A DNA stretch of 64,000 nt from an uncultured Saccharospirillaceae bacterium (GCA_950054195.1 CATLPG010000005.1:1-64000), one strand, 5' to 3'. Numbered from the stretch's first letter, positions 18,088 through 27,566 are shown. Notes: a model not told the origin generated them from the sequence alone. A program made the numbers and translations.

Positions 18088-19350
18088 ATGAGATATAAAA
18101 TAATAAGTAAAGCAATGTTTCTTGCTTTATTGGTTTTATCGAACGTAAAATACTATTCACAAAATACGAGTAAAGACGGTACCGATTTTGATATTCAGCT
18201 AAATACAATTACTACGGCTGTTCCATTTCTATTAATTGCTCCAGATTCTCGAGCTACAGGAATGGGAGATGTAGGTGTAGCCACATCAGCAGATGGAAAC
18301 TCTTTACACTGGAACGTATCTAAGCTAGCAACTATTGATGATGATTATGGAGTTTCTTTTTCATATTCTCCTTGGCTTCGAAGACTAGGAATTAACGATA
18401 TAAACTTAGTTTACCTTTCAGGATATAAAAAAATTGATAGAAGACAGGCGGCTACAGCTGCTCTTAGGTATTTCTCTTTAGGTAGTATAACCTTTACCGA
18501 TAATACAGGAGCAACAATTAGAGAGTTTAGTCCTAATGAACTTTCGTTGGATGTTGGTTATGCAGTTAAATTAGCGGATAATTTTTCTGGAGGAATTGCA
18601 GCAAGGTATATTTATTCAAATTTAACAGGAGGCTTAACAGTAGGCCAAGTAAACACAAAACCAGGGCAATCATTTGCAATTGATGTTTCGGGTTTTTATG
18701 AAACAAATGAGTTTGAACTTGGTGAAACTGATGCAACAGTAGCTATAGGGATTAATGCCTCAAACATTGGTGCTAAAATGTCGTACACAAATACCGAGGA
18801 TCAAGATTTTCTTCCAGCAAATTTACGTTTAGGTTCTAACTTAAATATAGATATGGATCAATTTAATCAGTTTTCAATTGGAGTTGATTTTAATAAATTA
18901 TTAGTTCCTACACCACCTGCATATGATATTTCAAACCCAAATCAAATTGTATCTGGTAGAGATAATGATGTAAGTGTTGCCTCTGGTATTTTTGGTTCTT
19001 TTACTGATGCTCCAGGTAACGTAATTTATAATGATAATGACGAATTTGTAGAAGTTGAATCTGGATCAGTTGCTATTGAAGAGTTAAGAGAGATTAATAT
19101 TGGAGTTGGTGCAGAGTATTGGTATGCTAAGAAGTTTGCTGTTCGAACAGGATATTTTCATGAGCATAGAACCAAAGGTGCTCGACAATATATTACCATG
19201 GGTGCTGGAATGAAATTTAGTCAGTTTGCACTAGATTTTTCTTACTTAATTGCAACCCGTCAAAACAATCCATTAGCAAATACCATAAGATTTTCATTAG
19301 CCTTTAACTTTAATAAAAAGCAAGCAGCAAAAGAAGCTGGAGCAAAATAA
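18088..19350 (+). CDS. porV: Type IX secretion outer-membrane protein PorV (LptO)
   Basis: PorV is a FadL-like barrel that shuttles cargo from the Sov translocon to PorU by binding the sorting domain. The 420-residue protein has a signal peptide (about 1-25). It shows the family motif near the mature N-terminus, PFLLIAPDSRATGMGDVGVA followed by SLHWN, and ends with a strand-rich barrel region (IRFSLAFNFNKK). Its stop overlaps the ispF start by one base. Confidence 0.93.
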   Translation: MRYKIISKAMFLALLVLSNVKYYSQNTSKDGTDFDIQLNTITTAVPFLLIAPDSRATGMGDVGVATSADGNSLHWNVSKLATIDDDYGVSFSYSPWLRRLGINDINLVYLSGYKKIDRRQAATAALRYFSLGSITFTDNTGATIREFSPNELSLDVGYAVKLADNFSGGIAARYIYSNLTGGLTVGQVNTKPGQSFAIDVSGFYETNEFELGETDATVAIGINASNIGAKMSYTNTEDQDFLPANLRLGSNLNIDMDQFNQFSIGVDFNKLLVPTPPAYDISNPNQIVSGRDNDVSVASGIFGSFTDAPGNVIYNDNDEFVEVESGSVAIEELREINIGVGAEYWYAKKFAVRTGYFHEHRTKGARQYITMGAGMKFSQFALDFSYLIATRQNNPLANTIRFSLAFNFNKKQAAKEAGAK

Positions 19351-19829
19351 TGGATATTAGAGTAGGTATAGGATATGATGTTCATCAGCTTAAAGAAGGT
19401 GAGGATTTTTGGCTTGGTGGAATTAAAATTCCTCATACTAAAGGAGCGGTTGGTCACTCAGATGCTGACGTATTACTGCATACTATTTCTGATGCTCTGT
19501 TAGGAGCAGCAAACCTAGGAGATATAGGGAAACACTTTCCAGATACCTCCAGTGAGTTTAAAGGAATTGATAGTAAAATCCTCTTGAAAAGAGTGAGTGA
19601 GCTATTAATTGAAGAAGGTTATTCTATAGGTAATATTGATAGTGTAGTGTGTCTGCAAAAACCTAAAATAGCACCATTTTTACCAGAAATTAGAGCAACT
19701 ATTGCGAAAGTTTTAGCCATTGATGAATCTAAAGTTTCAGTTAAAGCAACTACAACAGAAAAGTTAGGTTTTGTAGGTCGAGAAGAGGGAGTGAGTGCTT
19801 ACGCAACTTGCCTTATTTATATGAGCTGA
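19350..19829 (+). CDS. ispF: 2-C-methyl-D-erythritol 2,4-cyclodiphosphate synthase
   Basis: IspF makes the cyclic diphosphate in the non-mevalonate isoprenoid pathway. Metal-binding residues appear in GYDVHQ (Asp10, His12) and in GHSDADVLLH around residues 34-43. The product-binding C-terminal TTTEKLGFVGREEGVSAYA is intact. The length of 159 aa is standard. It is translationally coupled to porV (TAATG). Confidence 0.97.
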   Translation: MDIRVGIGYDVHQLKEGEDFWLGGIKIPHTKGAVGHSDADVLLHTISDALLGAANLGDIGKHFPDTSSEFKGIDSKILLKRVSELLIEEGYSIGNIDSVVCLQKPKIAPFLPEIRATIAKVLAIDESKVSVKATTTEKLGFVGREEGVSAYATCLIYMS

Positions 19830-19869
19830 TTTCCTTATTCTTTAGCAATCTCATGTTGCATTTTTTTGT

Positions 19870-19877
19870 TAGCTTTG
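19870..19877 (+). promoter_or_regulatory. Bacteroidota -7 element before the aldolase gene
   Basis: TAGCTTTG matches TAnnTTTG exactly, 22 bases before the start at 19900. The nearest upstream TTG is too close for a standard -33 box. Confidence 0.4.
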
Positions 19878-19899
19878 TCAACGAATTAAAAGCTAAATT

Positions 19900-20961
19900 A
19901 TGTCTATTAATATAGAAGAAGTTTTAGGTAGTGAAGCAGATTCATTATTGAACCACCAAAGTAAAACGATTTCAAAAGATATGTTAATGCTTCCAGGAGC
20001 AAATTTCACAAGTGAAGCGTTTATTAACTCAAACAGAAGCCCTCAGGTATTAAGAAATATTGAGGCTATTTATAATAATGGTAGATTAGCAGGTACAGGT
20101 TATGTGTCTATTCTTCCAGTTGATCAGGGGATAGAGCACGCGGCAGGTGCATCATTTGCTCCAAATCCAATTTATTTCAACCCAGACAATATTGTTGAAT
20201 TAGCAATAGAAGGAGGCTGTAATGCTGTAGCTTCTACATTTGGAGTGTTAGCCTCAAGTGCTAGAAAATATGCGCATAAAATTCCGTTTGTAGTAAAAAT
20301 TAACCACAATGAAATGCTTACTTATCCAGAGAAATATGACCAAATTATGTTTGGTTCGGTTGAGGAGGCTTGGAACATGGGAGCAGCTGCAGTTGGTGCA
20401 ACGATCTATTTTGGATCAGAAAATTCATCAAGACAAATTATAGAAGTAGCTCAAGCATTTGAAAGAGCTCATGAATTAGGAATGGCAACTATTTTATGGT
20501 GTTACTTAAGAAACAGTGATTTCAAAAAAGGTGGTGTAGATTATCATACAGCAACAGATATTACTGCTCAAGCCAATCATTTAGGTGTAACAATTCAAGC
20601 AGACATTATTAAACAAAAGCTACCAACACTTAATGGAGGATATACAAACATTGGTTTTGGAAAAACACATGATAAAGTATACTCTGAGTTAACGACTGAT
20701 CACCCAATTGATTTATGCCGTTACCAAGTAGCAAACTGTTACATGGGTAAAATAGGTTTAATTAACTCTGGTGGAGCTTCAACTGGTAAAAAAGCAGACG
20801 ACTTTACAGAAGCTATTAAAACAGCTGTGATTAACAAAAGAGCAGGAGGACACGGGTTAATATCTGGAAGAAAAGCATTCCAAAAAGACATGAGTGAAGG
20901 TGTTAGGTTGCTTAACGGTATTCAAGATGTTTACTTGAACGATGATATAACTATAGCTTAA
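19900..20961 (+). CDS. fbaB: Class I fructose-bisphosphate aldolase (FbaB/DhnA type)
   Basis: This Schiff-base aldolase interconverts fructose 1,6-bisphosphate with dihydroxyacetone phosphate and glyceraldehyde 3-phosphate. The 353-residue chain has the archaeal-type signature [15 protein letters not shown], the segment [10 protein letters not shown], and ADIIKQKLP, which holds the likely catalytic lysine. The phosphate-binding GLINSGGAS and [11 protein letters not shown] are also present. It is unrelated to the zinc-dependent class II enzyme. accD starts 15 bases downstream, so the pair may be co-transcribed. Confidence 0.93.
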   Translation: MSINIEEVLGSEADSLLNHQSKTISKDMLMLPGANFTSEAFINSNRSPQVLRNIEAIYNNGRLAGTGYVSILPVDQGIEHAAGASFAPNPIYFNPDNIVELAIEGGCNAVASTFGVLASSARKYAHKIPFVVKINHNEMLTYPEKYDQIMFGSVEEAWNMGAAAVGATIYFGSENSSRQIIEVAQAFERAHELGMATILWCYLRNSDFKKGGVDYHTATDITAQANHLGVTIQADIIKQKLPTLNGGYTNIGFGKTHDKVYSELTTDHPIDLCRYQVANCYMGKIGLINSGGASTGKKADDFTEAIKTAVINKRAGGHGLISGRKAFQKDMSEGVRLLNGIQDVYLNDDITIA

Positions 20962-20976
20962 TTAATTCGAACAAAA

Positions 20977-21831
20977 ATGAGCGAAACGATGGGATGGTTT
21001 ACTAGGAAAGACAAAAATATTGTTACTCCAACCGAAGAAAAGAAAAATACACCTGGTGGTTTATGGCATAAAACGCCAAGTGGTGTAATTGTAGATAAGG
21101 ATGATTTAGAATCAAACGCTTGGGTTTGTCATGAGGATGGCTATCATTTTAGAGTAGGTTCTAAAGAATATTTCTCCATTATTTTTGATGACGAAAAGTT
21201 TACTGAGCTAGATACTGATATGGAATCTAAAGACCCGTTACAGTTTGTAGATACAAAAGCATATACAGATCGTGTTAAAGCTTCTCAAGAAAAAACAACC
21301 TTAAAAGATGCTGTTAGAACAGCGTATGGAAAAACATCGGGTAAGCCAATTGTTGTAGCTGCTATGGACTTTTCTTTTATAGGAGGATCTATGGGATCAG
21401 TAGTTGGTGAAAAGATTGCTAGAGCAATTGATCATGCTATTAAAAAGAAATGTGGGTTTATGATGATTTCTAAATCTGGTGGAGCAAGGATGATGGAAGC
21501 AGGATTTTCTCTTATGCAGATGGCAAAAACATCAGCAAAGCTTACGTTACTCGCTAAAAATAAACTTCCTTATATCTCTTATTTAACTGATCCAACTACA
21601 GGAGGTGTTACAGCTTCTTTTGCCATGTTAGGAGACGTTAATATAGCTGAGCCAGGAGCTTTAATTGGTTTTGCCGGGCCGCGTGTAATTAAAGAAACAA
21701 TTGGTAAAGATTTACCAGAAGGTTTCCAAACATCAGAATTTTTATTGGAGCATGGTTTCTTGGACTTTATTGTTGATCGTAGAGAACTTAAAGACAAATT
21801 AAGTTTATTATTAGACTTATTTAGTAAATAA
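20977..21831 (+). CDS. accD: Acetyl-CoA carboxylase carboxyltransferase subunit beta
   Basis: AccD with AccA transfers the carboxyl group from biotin to acetyl-CoA in the first step of fatty acid synthesis. The crotonase-like core is clear: [33 protein letters not shown], and [16 protein letters not shown]. The N-terminal zinc-ribbon cysteines of the E. coli protein are absent (the equivalent region reads [11 protein letters not shown]), as I know from other Bacteroidota. Homologues begin MAWF/MGWF, so ATG 20989 (residue 5) is a serious alternative start. Biotin, its cofactor, is made by the bio genes at 37.8-40.8 kb. Confidence 0.95.
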   Translation: MSETMGWFTRKDKNIVTPTEEKKNTPGGLWHKTPSGVIVDKDDLESNAWVCHEDGYHFRVGSKEYFSIIFDDEKFTELDTDMESKDPLQFVDTKAYTDRVKASQEKTTLKDAVRTAYGKTSGKPIVVAAMDFSFIGGSMGSVVGEKIARAIDHAIKKKCGFMMISKSGGARMMEAGFSLMQMAKTSAKLTLLAKNKLPYISYLTDPTTGGVTASFAMLGDVNIAEPGALIGFAGPRVIKETIGKDLPEGFQTSEFLLEHGFLDFIVDRRELKDKLSLLLDLFSK

Positions 21832-21866
21832 AAAAATAGCTGGTCATAGACCAGCTATTTTTTTTA
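21832..21866 (+). terminator. Rho-independent terminator after accD
   Basis: A perfect stem (TAGCTGGTC at 21837-21845 with GACCAGCTA at 21849-21857) has a 3-base loop. It is flanked by an A-run on the left and eight T on the right, so it may also act for the convergent queD-type gene. Confidence 0.9.
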
Positions 21867-21905
21867 TTCAAGGTTAAATGAAGGATTTTCTAGGCTACTA
21901 GATTC

Positions 21906-22334
21906 TTATTTCATCCATTCTGCATAACTAGTAGCAGTTTCATTAAGCTTCATATATACTAATTCTATCGAATTAGGTAATTGACTTGCTATTTTATCCT
22001 TAAAATCAAGCAGCATGTTTTCACATGTAGGGTGATAAGGTGTGTAAATAGTTTTATCGTTTTGTTTTTCAATCCCTTTAAATCGTGAATTGTCTTTTAA
22101 AACTAAAGCATGGTCATAAGGCTTTATAATTTGTGTGTTTACAATATTTTTTAAAACAGTAAAATCAATCACCATTCCCGAATCCGATGCTTCAATATCG
22201 TTTTTTGGAGTTCCTTCAACGGTTACTGTTAGCTTGTAAGAGTGTCCATGGATGTTTTTGCATTTTCCATCGTGGTTATCTAATGCGTGAGCAGCTTCAA
22301 AAACGAAGTCTTTCGAAATTCTTATTTTTTCCAT
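21906..22334 (-). CDS. queD: 6-carboxytetrahydropterin synthase (QueD type)
   Basis: QueD converts 7,8-dihydroneopterin triphosphate to 6-carboxytetrahydropterin in queuosine synthesis. The start is taken at ATG 22334 (MEKIRISKDFVFEAAH); the longer frame from 22358 runs into the upstream terminator. The zinc site is His15 (FEAAHAL) with the HGH motif, and the catalytic Cys has the QueD spacing CKNIHGH. DHALVL and the C-terminal KLNETATSYAEW with the substrate-binding Glu are present. A paralogue with a different Cys spacing is at 28896-29315, so the two likely have separate roles. No other que genes are adjacent. Confidence 0.85.
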   Translation of the reverse strand: MEKIRISKDFVFEAAHALDNHDGKCKNIHGHSYKLTVTVEGTPKNDIEASDSGMVIDFTVLKNIVNTQIIKPYDHALVLKDNSRFKGIEKQNDKTIYTPYHPTCENMLLDFKDKIASQLPNSIELVYMKLNETATSYAEWMK

Positions 22335-22345
22335 AGTATTTAAAA

Positions 22346-22375
22346 AACAAAAAGTCACCCCTTACGAGGTGACTT
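22346..22375 (-). terminator. Rho-independent terminator of the OmpA-family gene
   Basis: A perfect 8-bp stem pairs 22352-22359 (AAGTCACC) with 22368-22375. On the minus strand it is followed by a TTTGTTTTTT tract. It sits only a few bases before the queD start, so it separates the two transcripts. Confidence 0.85.
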
Positions 22376-22397
22376 ACAAAAGTAATATAAAAGTAAT

Positions 22398-23597
22398 TTA
22401 TTTTACTAGTTCAAATTCTACTCTTCTGTTTTTAGCCTCAGCTAAAGGAGTGTTTTTAGATGATGCAGGTGATTTATTATCCTGGATTACTTCCATAAAT
22501 CTACCTTTATCTAAACCGTGACCTTCGAAATATTCAATAATTTTTGAAGAACGTCTTTGAGCTAGGTCTCCGTGATAATCAACTTCTTCAGCTTTCTTAA
22601 TTTCATCATTCGTTGAGTGGCTAATAATACGAATTTTATATGAAGGATTGTCAATTAAAAGTTTAGCTAATACATCTAAATCTGTTTTAGCATCTTGCTC
22701 CAATTGAGATGTTAAATGATCAAAATATATAGTCGATGCAGCTACTTTGTCTTCGTCAGGAGCATCTTCCATGTTTGTTGATTGTTTTCTGTAGATTACA
22801 CGTTCAACCTCTACTACCTTTTCTGCTTCTGGAGAGCAAGAACATTGATCTCTGTTTTCATCAGTAAGTATTTCAACACTAACGTTATCTATATAGTAGT
22901 ATGCTTTAGGAATTTGAGTACCTCTAATATCCTTAGCTTTCTTTACTTTTTTTGCAGTAGTATTTTTTGTTTCATCGAAGTTACCTATGGTAAGGTATCT
23001 TTCTCCTCCTTTAGCAGTATAAATACCACAAACTGGCATGAAACCGAATGTATTATCATATACTTTATTTCCTACAGATTTAACTGGAAATTCTTTGTCA
23101 TCTAAAATGATATCATTTTTGCCCTCTACCTCAATAGCATTTTTAGAAAAATATGCTCCAAGGTTGTTAACTGAGTATTTAGATAAATCGGCAAGACTAA
23201 CATGGTATTTAACACAGTATTCTTGTCCTTTACTTAGTTTATCTAATAAAACTGTTGTTAAATATGTTCTAGGTTCACGGTTGTTGTAACTATATGCGTT
23301 AATACCAGCATATGTATTTCCTAAATTACCCCCTGCAGGTTCACTACCATATATGTTTTTACCAACTTTAACCATGTCTTCTCTTGCGTATTCAGAAAAC
23401 AAGTCGGCTTTTACTCCAGTTGGCGAAAACCACTGATCTTTAAGGGCAGATAAAGCTTTAAGTTTTTTAATTTTTTTTCCTTGTTTTTCGTCAAGTTCAA
23501 AACCCGGATTTTCTATTAAATTATCTGCGTCCTGCCCATAAGACAATGAGGTTAAGAAAAATAAAGCTCCTCCTAAAATGTATTTTTTGTTCATCAT
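22398..23597 (-). CDS. OmpA-family cell-envelope protein
   Basis: This 399-residue protein starts with a signal peptide (about 1-22, cleaved after SYGQ). The N-terminal 260 residues begin NLIENPGFELDE, a carbohydrate-binding-like jelly-roll opening seen in Bacteroidota surface proteins. A short linker leads to a C-terminal OmpA peptidoglycan-binding domain (about 285-399: IYFDHLTSQLEQDAKTDLDV, IRIISHSTND, DLAQRRSSKIIEYF, NRRVEFELVK). It likely anchors the outer membrane to peptidoglycan. Two adjacent ATG codons begin the gene; either may be used. Confidence 0.85.
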   Translation of the reverse strand: MMNKKYILGGALFFLTSLSYGQDADNLIENPGFELDEKQGKKIKKLKALSALKDQWFSPTGVKADLFSEYAREDMVKVGKNIYGSEPAGGNLGNTYAGINAYSYNNREPRTYLTTVLLDKLSKGQEYCVKYHVSLADLSKYSVNNLGAYFSKNAIEVEGKNDIILDDKEFPVKSVGNKVYDNTFGFMPVCGIYTAKGGERYLTIGNFDETKNTTAKKVKKAKDIRGTQIPKAYYYIDNVSVEILTDENRDQCSCSPEAEKVVEVERVIYRKQSTNMEDAPDEDKVAASTIYFDHLTSQLEQDAKTDLDVLAKLLIDNPSYKIRIISHSTNDEIKKAEEVDYHGDLAQRRSSKIIEYFEGHGLDKGRFMEVIQDNKSPASSKNTPLAEAKNRRVEFELVK

Positions 23598-23617
23598 ATC
23601 TGCTGTATTTACATTTA

Positions 23618-23625
23618 CAAAACTA
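23618..23625 (-). promoter_or_regulatory. Bacteroidota -7 element before the OmpA-family gene
   Basis: On the minus strand TAGTTTTG matches TAnnTTTG, 20 bases before the start codon. No clear -33 TTG is found. Confidence 0.4.
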
Positions 23626-23723
23626 ACAATCTTTTATGATTTAACAGTTTTGCTTATTATCATTCTAATGTAACTTATAAATAATTATTATATCTCCTAA
23701 AGCGATTAACCAAAGTTTAACAC

Positions 23724-24518
23724 TTATTCTGCTATAAAAAACGGAGAGAGTAAGTCTTTTTTATTGTAAACAACTTCACTTCCATCAATTTTACGCATAT
23801 CTTTCCCTGCACCTAAAAGTATAGCGTGACCAGCTGCAGTATCCCATTCCATGCAATATTGAAACCTTGGGTAGATATCTACTTTTCCCTCTGCTAAACG
23901 ACAAAATTTAACTGAACTTCCAATTTTTTTGAAATTGCTATTAGTGTGTTTTTTCTTAAGTTTTTCGAAAAAGTTTTGAGTTTCTTCACTGCTATGAGAC
24001 CTACTCCCAGTTACAACGTATTCATTTGTGTTTTTGTGATACGGTAGTTGTTTATAATCACTTTTTATGCCTTTTGCCAGGTATTCATTTTTTGAACATT
24101 TGAATGATCCTGTTTCTTTGCTTCCGTAAAATATTTCCCCAGATACAGGTATGTATATAACACCTAAAAAAGGCTTTTTATTTTTTACCAGACCAATGTT
24201 TATGGCAAATTCACCGTTTTTTTTGATGAATTCTTTTGTGCCGTCAAGTGGATCTACAATCCAAAGTTCACTCCAATGTTTTCTTGTTTCAAAATCGATT
24301 TCCTTTTCCTCTTCAGATAATACTGGAATATTAGTTTTTGCTAATTCTGCTACAATTACTTTAGAGGAGAGTTTATCAGCCTTCGTTACAGGAGAATTGT
24401 CATCTTTAATTTCAATAGAAAAGTCTCCCGATTGGTAGATATGTAAAATTTCTTCTCCTGCACGAATGGCGGCACTAATAGCAATATCTAATAAGTTGGT
24501 TGAGTTGTTTTGTTTCAT
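23724..24518 (-). CDS. cysQ: 3'(2'),5'-bisphosphate nucleotidase CysQ
   Basis: CysQ hydrolyses 3'-phosphoadenosine 5'-phosphate (PAP) to AMP and recycles the by-product of sulfate assimilation. The inositol-monophosphatase-fold metal motifs are visible: EEEKEI near residue 70, WIVDPLDGTKEFI at about 90-102, and the C-terminal EWDTAAGHAILLGAG. The length of 264 aa is normal. Its ATG overlaps the stop of the LytTR regulator (ATGA), so it is the last gene of the run from ctaA. Confidence 0.92.
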   Translation of the reverse strand: MKQNNSTNLLDIAISAAIRAGEEILHIYQSGDFSIEIKDDNSPVTKADKLSSKVIVAELAKTNIPVLSEEEKEIDFETRKHWSELWIVDPLDGTKEFIKKNGEFAINIGLVKNKKPFLGVIYIPVSGEIFYGSKETGSFKCSKNEYLAKGIKSDYKQLPYHKNTNEYVVTGSRSHSSEETQNFFEKLKKKHTNSNFKKIGSSVKFCRLAEGKVDIYPRFQYCMEWDTAAGHAILLGAGKDMRKIDGSEVVYNKKDLLSPFFIAE

Positions 24519-25234
24519 AAGCCCATCATTTCTTTAAATTTTTGGGTTTGCCTTCTAGAAACCTCAATTTCTTCTCCTGTTTTAAGGGTTAACTTTAGTG
24601 TGTTGCTAAACCAAGGGTCAACCTTTTCTATCCAGTTAAGATTAGCAATATGTTTTCTACTTGTTCTAAAAAACTCTTTACTATTTAACCGTTGTTCAAT
24701 ATTATTTAATGATTTTAAAATTAAAGGTTTGTTATCATTAAAAAAGACTTTAACATAATTTCCTTCAGATTCAAAAAATCGAATATCTGATAATTTAACA
24801 AACCAACATTTATCACCATCTTTTAAAAAGATTTGATCTTCTCCACTTAAAATAGTTTGTTTAGTATTGGTAGTTTCGGGAATGTTTAGTTTTATTATTG
24901 CTTGCTCTAGTCTTTGTGGATCTACTGGCTTCAAAATATAATCAAAAGCATTTACCTCAAAGGCTTTTATTGCATATTCGTCATAGGCGGTAACAAATAT
25001 AACTTCGGGTATATAAGTTAAGTCTTCAAGTAAATCAAAGCCTGTTTTTTCGGGCATTTGTATATCCAAAAAGATTAAATCTGGTTTTTGAGATTCAATT
25101 TTTTCTAGCGCTTCTTGTGCATTTGCTGCATCATCTATAACCTCTATAGAAGAGTGATTTTGTAAAAGTTTTTTTAACTCCTTCCTTGCTAATCGCTCAT
25201 CATCAACAATTATAGTCTTTATTTTTTTGCTCAT
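24515..25234 (-). CDS. LytTR-family response regulator
   Basis: This 239-residue regulator has a receiver domain with acidic pocket DDE (11-13), phospho-acceptor Asp57 in FLDIQMPEKTG, and Lys in ILKPVDP. A LytTR DNA-binding domain occupies about 135-239 (RFFESEGNYVKVFF, RTSRKHIANLNWI, and LKTGEEIEVSRRQ). The gene overlaps the kinase gene upstream by 4 bases and cysQ downstream by 4 bases. It should be phosphorylated by the adjacent kinase. The target genes are not evident. Confidence 0.93.
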   Translation of the reverse strand: MSKKIKTIIVDDERLARKELKKLLQNHSSIEVIDDAANAQEALEKIESQKPDLIFLDIQMPEKTGFDLLEDLTYIPEVIFVTAYDEYAIKAFEVNAFDYILKPVDPQRLEQAIIKLNIPETTNTKQTILSGEDQIFLKDGDKCWFVKLSDIRFFESEGNYVKVFFNDNKPLILKSLNNIEQRLNSKEFFRTSRKHIANLNWIEKVDPWFSNTLKLTLKTGEEIEVSRRQTQKFKEMMGL

Positions 25235-26259
25235 AGTTTTGGTATAGTTAAAGTAGAAATAACGTGGTTTTCATCCAGATTTCCAAGTTGGAACGAAGCT
25301 TTGTTACCATATTCCATTAATAATCTCCTTCGTGTATTTTGAATTCCTAAGCTTGGTCTGTCGCTAGTCTTAGGTTTTGATGAAAGTTGCCCAGGATTAG
25401 TGATTTTAAGTGTAAGAATATTGTTAGATACATTTGATGTAATCGTTATTTTTCCTCCTTTAATCTTTTTTGATATACCGTGCTTAATTGCATTTTCAAC
25501 AATGGTTTGCACGATCATTGGAGGTATTTTAATTGCTAACGATGAAGGTGAAAGATCAAAAGTGAAATTTAAACGCTCTTCGTATCTAATTTTTTCTAAT
25601 GATAGGTAATCTTTAACAGTATCTATTTCTTGTTTGAGAGGAATTAATCTATCACGGGTGTTTATTAACGCACTTCTTAATATTGATGATAAGTTTGTTA
25701 CAGCAACCTTAGCTTTTTCTGGATTTTCATCAATAAGTGCTCGAATACTATTCATAGAGTTAAACATAAAATGAGGGTTTAATTGTGACCTCAAGTTTTG
25801 TAGCTCCATTTCGTTTTTTTCTGCAGTTAATTTTAGTTGCTGTATTTCTTGATTTTTAGATCGGTCAAAATATGAATATCCAAAATAAATAATGTTCCAG
25901 ATAAAATATAAAAATATACCTATGAGAAAACTATTTAAGTCAATTATAGAAAGTGGTTTTTCAAAGAGAAAAAAGCTTAAAATATTTGTGCAAATGGAGA
26001 ATAAAGCCCCTAATAGAATGCTTGCTCCTATGATTTGGATACTTAAAATACCAAAAGAGTTACCCATCCACTTGTTCTTTTTAATAATTAACCGATAACT
26101 ATGACTAAGCAGAATATTAAATGATAAAACACCAATTAAAAATATTAAAAGACTATTAGTATAACCGTAGGATGAATAGAGGGAAAAACCAACAATTAGT
26201 AAGTAAATATTCCATCCAAAAAGCTGTAACAGCCAATACAATCTACTTTTAATGGTCAT
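25231..26259 (-). CDS. LytS/YehU-type membrane sensor histidine kinase
   Basis: This 342-residue kinase has four membrane helices in residues 1-130 and no separate periplasmic sensor domain. It continues with a short coiled coil and the His_kinase motif LRSQLNPHFMFNSMNSI, with phospho-acceptor His163. An HATPase domain follows (IPPMIVQTIVENAIKHGI, SLGIQNTRRRL). It pairs with the overlapping LytTR regulator. The start overlaps the end of ctaA by 11 bases, so the sensor is made with heme A synthase. The signal may relate to membrane or redox state, but this is speculation. Confidence 0.92.
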   Translation of the reverse strand: MTIKSRLYWLLQLFGWNIYLLIVGFSLYSSYGYTNSLLIFLIGVLSFNILLSHSYRLIIKKNKWMGNSFGILSIQIIGASILLGALFSICTNILSFFLFEKPLSIIDLNSFLIGIFLYFIWNIIYFGYSYFDRSKNQEIQQLKLTAEKNEMELQNLRSQLNPHFMFNSMNSIRALIDENPEKAKVAVTNLSSILRSALINTRDRLIPLKQEIDTVKDYLSLEKIRYEERLNFTFDLSPSSLAIKIPPMIVQTIVENAIKHGISKKIKGGKITITSNVSNNILTLKITNPGQLSSKPKTSDRPSLGIQNTRRRLLMEYGNKASFQLGNLDENHVISTLTIPKL

Positions 26260-27292
26260 TACTAGGTGATTTTTTTAGCGATGATTGAATTAATAAACCA
26301 AATAACAAAAGAGATAAAAACAAGTGAAAAGGTTGACCTATTGCTTGCATACCTAAGTAAGCTAAAAAGATACCAATCAGAATTTCCAGAGTTAGAGTTA
26401 ACCCGATCAAATAAAATAAGTTTTTTCTGCCTAGTTTGAAAAGTGTGAATAAGTGAGTGCCAATGATTAGTAGTAAAACAAGTGAAAATGATCGATGTAT
26501 ATAAAATATAGTACTGAATTGCGAAGCAATATCTTCCCTATTTACCCCAATTTCTAAAAAGTGATCAACTTGTTGTCGTACTTGAGTTCCCATTACAATT
26601 TGGATAATCAACAAAACAATTGAAAAAGCTAATAGCTTATTGTTTTGGACGTAGTTAATAAAGTTAAATTTAAAGCTAGGAGACTGTATCTTTTTTAACA
26701 GTAGTAATTGAATCATAATCAGTACCAATGCCCCCAACATGTGGTAGGTTATCGTCACAGGAGCTAGATTGTTATCTACAGTTACTTTACCAAGCCAAGC
26801 CATAAATCCAATAAAAAAGACTTGTAAGAGTGACAGGGTAGTTAAGGTTTTACTTACCGACCATTTTCTTAATGAAAGTATTAACATGATAAAAGCAAAT
26901 ACACCGAGTAAAGCACCAAGCAGGCGGTTAATGTACTCTGTCCATGTGTGGAAAACATTAAAAGTGGCATAGTCGTGCTTTTCATACTTTTTCCAGTTGG
27001 AAAGATTAAAGTTCTCCTTGGAGGTAAAGGATTTTTGCGCTACTAAAAGCTGCATTTCAGATGAATCACCAGTTGTTTTAACCTGATGGATAACCATTTG
27101 CTTTTTGTTAAAAGTGGTGTTTGGTTTCCACTTTATCTGGTCTTCCTCAGTTGGTGGAATAAGGTAGCCAAAACACTTAGGCCAATCGGGACATCCCATT
27201 CCTGATCCTGTCATACGAACAACGCTTCCGGCTATAATTACAAGATAAATGTTAATTAAAACTATGATACTTATACGATATAATGCTTTCAT
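26249..27292 (-). CDS. ctaA: Heme A synthase (COX15/CtaA family)
   Basis: This enzyme oxidises heme O to heme A for aa3-type cytochrome oxidase. The 347-residue protein has about eight membrane helices. The family start is clear: GSVVRMTGSGMGCPDWPKCFG, with TWTEYINRLLGALLG next, then APVTITYHMLGAL and FYIHRSFSLVLLL with conserved heme-ligand histidines. An extra soluble loop follows the first helix (residues 45-105), as in the Bacteroidota form. It is first in the run ctaA - kinase - regulator - cysQ. Confidence 0.93.
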   Translation of the reverse strand: MKALYRISIIVLINIYLVIIAGSVVRMTGSGMGCPDWPKCFGYLIPPTEEDQIKWKPNTTFNKKQMVIHQVKTTGDSSEMQLLVAQKSFTSKENFNLSNWKKYEKHDYATFNVFHTWTEYINRLLGALLGVFAFIMLILSLRKWSVSKTLTTLSLLQVFFIGFMAWLGKVTVDNNLAPVTITYHMLGALVLIMIQLLLLKKIQSPSFKFNFINYVQNNKLLAFSIVLLIIQIVMGTQVRQQVDHFLEIGVNREDIASQFSTIFYIHRSFSLVLLLIIGTHLFTLFKLGRKNLFYLIGLTLTLEILIGIFLAYLGMQAIGQPFHLFLSLLLFGLLIQSSLKKSPSNDH

Positions 27293-27530
27293 GTTTTATG
27301 ATGAATCTTCTCTATACCTTCAGTTTAGAGTATAAAATTTAAAATCAATAAAAATTAAAAGATGGGAAGATATTCCTATCTCTATTTAAAATTAACGAAA
27401 ACTAACGTTAAAGCAGAAAAATAAAACCGAGAGTTGGTTTTCCTGTTTGTTATAAGCTGCAAGACACTGTTTTTAGTGTTAAAATATCATAAACCAAGTT
27501 TGGTAGAGATGTATCTCTATATTATTCTAC

Positions 27531-27538
27531 TATCTTTG
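27531..27538 (+). promoter_or_regulatory. Bacteroidota -7 element before the M23 peptidase gene
   Basis: TATCTTTG matches TAnnTTTG exactly. Transcription from it would start near 27545, which supports GTG 27567 over TTG 27549 as the start codon. Confidence 0.5.
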
Positions 27539-27566
27539 TTGTCTGCATTTGGATAAACTTCTATTA

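Noticed and set aside
20977-21090. Missing zinc-ribbon cysteines in AccD, first taken as damage
   Set aside because: The same loss is usual in Bacteroidota AccD, and the catalytic core is intact.
22782-23105. 107-aa open frame antisense to the OmpA-family gene
   Set aside because: It lies wholly within a clear gene and is rich in Phe, Tyr and Ser as expected for an antisense shadow; no start signal or family pattern is seen.
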